Assembly: GCF_016900045.1 (NCBI RefSeq)
Contig: NZ_JACSNP010000003.1
Location: 1 to 64,000, forward strand
Source: Fusobacterium mortiferum
Lineage (GTDB): Bacteria > Fusobacteriota > Fusobacteriia > Fusobacteriales > Fusobacteriaceae
Direction of reading: 5' to 3'
Length of the DNA stretch: 64,000 bases
The notes beneath the pieces are model-generated. The model saw only the letters and a list, made by a program, of their open reading frames with translations. It did no database searches and had not been told where the DNA came from. A program made the translations under genes and the position numbers. This document shows, one piece after another, positions 62,718 to 64,000 of this stretch; positions within the stretch are counted from its first letter, which is position 1, and each line of letters begins with the position of its first letter.

Positions 62718-63620
62718 TTATTCCTCTATCTCATCTTTTATTAGATTATTATAAATCTCTTCTATTCTTCTAAACCTATTTCTAACTCCAGACTTTGAAA
62801 TTCCAATCATCTCTGCTATCTCTTGAAGTGTACTCTCAGGATTATTAAGTCTCATATGAGCTATCTCTTCAAGGACTGGACTTAATGAATTAAGTCCAAT
62901 CTCTCTATCTATATGATTTATCATTTTAATTTGATTATTACCTGTATTCAAAGTCTTAGTTTCATTAGCTACTTCCCAGTTCATCTCTCTAATTGTTTTA
63001 TTTTTCAAATCTTTTATCATTGTAGTTTCTTCATATTTAAAGAAAGATTGAATTGATCCTATCAGAACAATTATATCCATAATATTTTCTGAATTTCTAA
63101 GATAAACTAATGGTTTATTTCTTTTTAAAGTTTTAAAAACTTTCTTTCCTTTAGATAAAAGCAGGGTATACAATTTATCTGCCGCCTCTTCATTATCCAT
63201 GAAAAAATCAAGGGCATACTCTTTTTCTGGATCCTTTATATACCCACAAGAAAGAAATATTCCTCTAATAAATCCTTTTAAAATTTCTTCACTTGTAAGT
63301 ATCAAATCTACATTTAAACTCTTCATCTTTTCAATAAAGTCTCTATATCCCTTTTGCTTGGGAATAACAATTATGTATACATTATGCTCTCCCAACCTTT
63401 TAGATATTGAATACTTTATCTCTATTTTTAAATCTGTTGTATCTTTTATAAATTTATATACTCTTTTAGCTAAAGGTAAATTTTCTAATCTAAGTTCAAT
63501 TCTATCATTATAAAAAGCATTTTTACTCAGAAATATAGCAGATAATTCAGCAGTTTTTTCAATTGCTGTTACCATATCATTACTTAGTATCTCCTCTTTA
63601 ACACTATATGTATAAGACAT
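62718..63620 (-). CDS. whiA: DNA-binding protein WhiA
   Basis: A 300-residue WhiA: an N-terminal LAGLIDADG homing-endonuclease-like fold without catalytic activity (GFIRGIFLSCGYIKDPEKEY block at residues 110-130) and a C-terminal helix-turn-helix (TLQEIAEMIGISKSGVRNRF). WhiA is best known from Actinobacteria and Firmicutes, where it governs sporulation septation or chromosome segregation and division. Here it lies between polA (39-base gap) and ribF, not in the usual rapZ-yvcK neighbourhood, which is 26 kb away in this window. Confidence 0.93.
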   Translation of the reverse strand: MSYTYSVKEEILSNDMVTAIEKTAELSAIFLSKNAFYNDRIELRLENLPLAKRVYKFIKDTTDLKIEIKYSISKRLGEHNVYIIVIPKQKGYRDFIEKMKSLNVDLILTSEEILKGFIRGIFLSCGYIKDPEKEYALDFFMDNEEAADKLYTLLLSKGKKVFKTLKRNKPLVYLRNSENIMDIIVLIGSIQSFFKYEETTMIKDLKNKTIREMNWEVANETKTLNTGNNQIKMINHIDREIGLNSLSPVLEEIAHMRLNNPESTLQEIAEMIGISKSGVRNRFRRIEEIYNNLIKDEIEE

Positions 63621-63659
63621 CTTACCTCCTATTAAAACATATTACCTTTTCTACCTCTT

Positions 63660-64000
63660 CTATTTTGTTTCAGCCCAGTTAACTCCTATATTAGTATTAA
63701 TTTCAAGTGGTACACTATCAAATTTTACACACTCTTTCATTATTTTTTCTATATTCTCTCTATATTCCTCTAATCTATCCAGAGATATTTCAAAAATAAG
63801 CTCATCATGTACTTGAAGTAATAATGATATTCCAGCTTTATCCTTAATATATCTATATATCTCTATCATAACTTGCTTTAAAACTTCAGCTGCTGTTCCT
63901 TGAATAACACTGTTCACAGCCATTCTTTCTGCCTGACTTTTTATATTTTTATTTTTAGAATTTATTCCCTCTATAATTCTTCTTCTTCCAAATAAAGTCT
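63660..64000 (-). CDS. polA: DNA polymerase I, C-terminal part (runs past window edge)
   Basis: The minus-strand frame is open from the stop at 63660 to the window edge, giving TLFGRRRIIEGI at the edge, then AERMAVNSVIQGTAAEV and the motif C QVHDELIFEIS, ending in GVNWAETK. These are the palm and fingers end of a family A polymerase. An internal ATG at 63923 is not a start; the 5' part of the gene lies beyond 64000. Confidence 0.95.
   Translation of the reverse strand, partial: TLFGRRRIIEGINSKNKNIKSQAERMAVNSVIQGTAAEVLKQVMIEIYRYIKDKAGISLLLQVHDELIFEISLDRLEEYRENIEKIMKECVKFDSVPLEINTNIGVNWAETK

Noticed and set aside
1-64000. CRISPR array, insertion sequence, prophage or integron
   Set aside because: No regularly spaced repeats, transposase, integrase or phage genes were found; gene content and composition are uniform.

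Overview
The window is AT-rich (roughly 27-30 % G+C by eye), gene-dense and almost wholly chromosomal housekeeping DNA. The gene set (single-chain 1242-residue PurL, fhs heading the purine operon, WhiA and SpmA/SpmB beside diderm-type lipoproteins, a secreted choloylglycine hydrolase, a MalX/MalY-type pair, a DUF6485 protein) and the codon use point to a Fusobacterium-type bacterium, probably of the mortiferum/varium/ulcerans group. The phylum is a confident inference; the species is not decided by the sequence.

Layout. 0.1-0.7 kb: TPR-like lipoprotein. 0.7-9.9 kb (minus strand): one ten-gene transport cluster, reading ECF S component, TudS-like putative desulfidase, EcfA1, EcfA2, EcfT, a family-5 solute-binding lipoprotein, a PHP phosphoesterase and an AfuABC/FbpABC-type importer, preceded by a 22-codon leader ORF. 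10-23 kb (minus): complete fhs-purL-purE-purC-purF-purM-purN-purH-purD operon behind a promoter, a purine-riboswitch-like aptamer, a 38-codon leader ORF and an intrinsic terminator that overlaps that ORF. 23-25.4 kb: aroC-aroE-aroQ. 25.5-31.8 kb: repeat-rich exported protein, FtsW/RodA protein, HAD phosphatase, tRNA-Pro and tRNA-Gln, M29 aminopeptidase, coaX, sfsA and an Rrf2 regulator. 31.9-38 kb (minus): rapZ-uvrC-lipoprotein-PP2C phosphatase-DUF1385. 38-46 kb: DUF6485, zupT, pyridoxamine kinase, a YwqK/MORN protein, a MalY/PatB-like lyase, a PTS IICB, a PRD-type regulator and a stand-alone homocysteine methyltransferase domain. 46-52.3 kb (minus): ClC transporter, then ldcA, a PBP4-type carboxypeptidase, spmB and spmA, the last four forming one operon under a clear lysine riboswitch. 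52.4-57 kb (plus, except the EamA gene): a candidate small RNA, sppA, ybaB and an exported bile-salt-hydrolase-like enzyme. 57-64 kb (minus): polA (3' part), whiA, ribF, scpA, murJ, an orphan adenine methyltransferase and corA.

The most interesting parts are regulatory. First, a lysine riboswitch with its own terminator controls spmA-spmB plus two peptidoglycan carboxypeptidases in a lineage that does not sporulate; this suggests a lysine/dibasic-amino-acid transport and wall-peptide trimming unit. Second, the purine operon leader joins an atypical purine aptamer to a short translated ORF that runs into the terminator stem. Third, the ECF/TudS/PHP/Afu cluster looks like an uptake and processing pathway for an unknown sulfur- or phosphorus-containing compound. 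No CRISPR array, insertion sequence, prophage or rRNA was seen.
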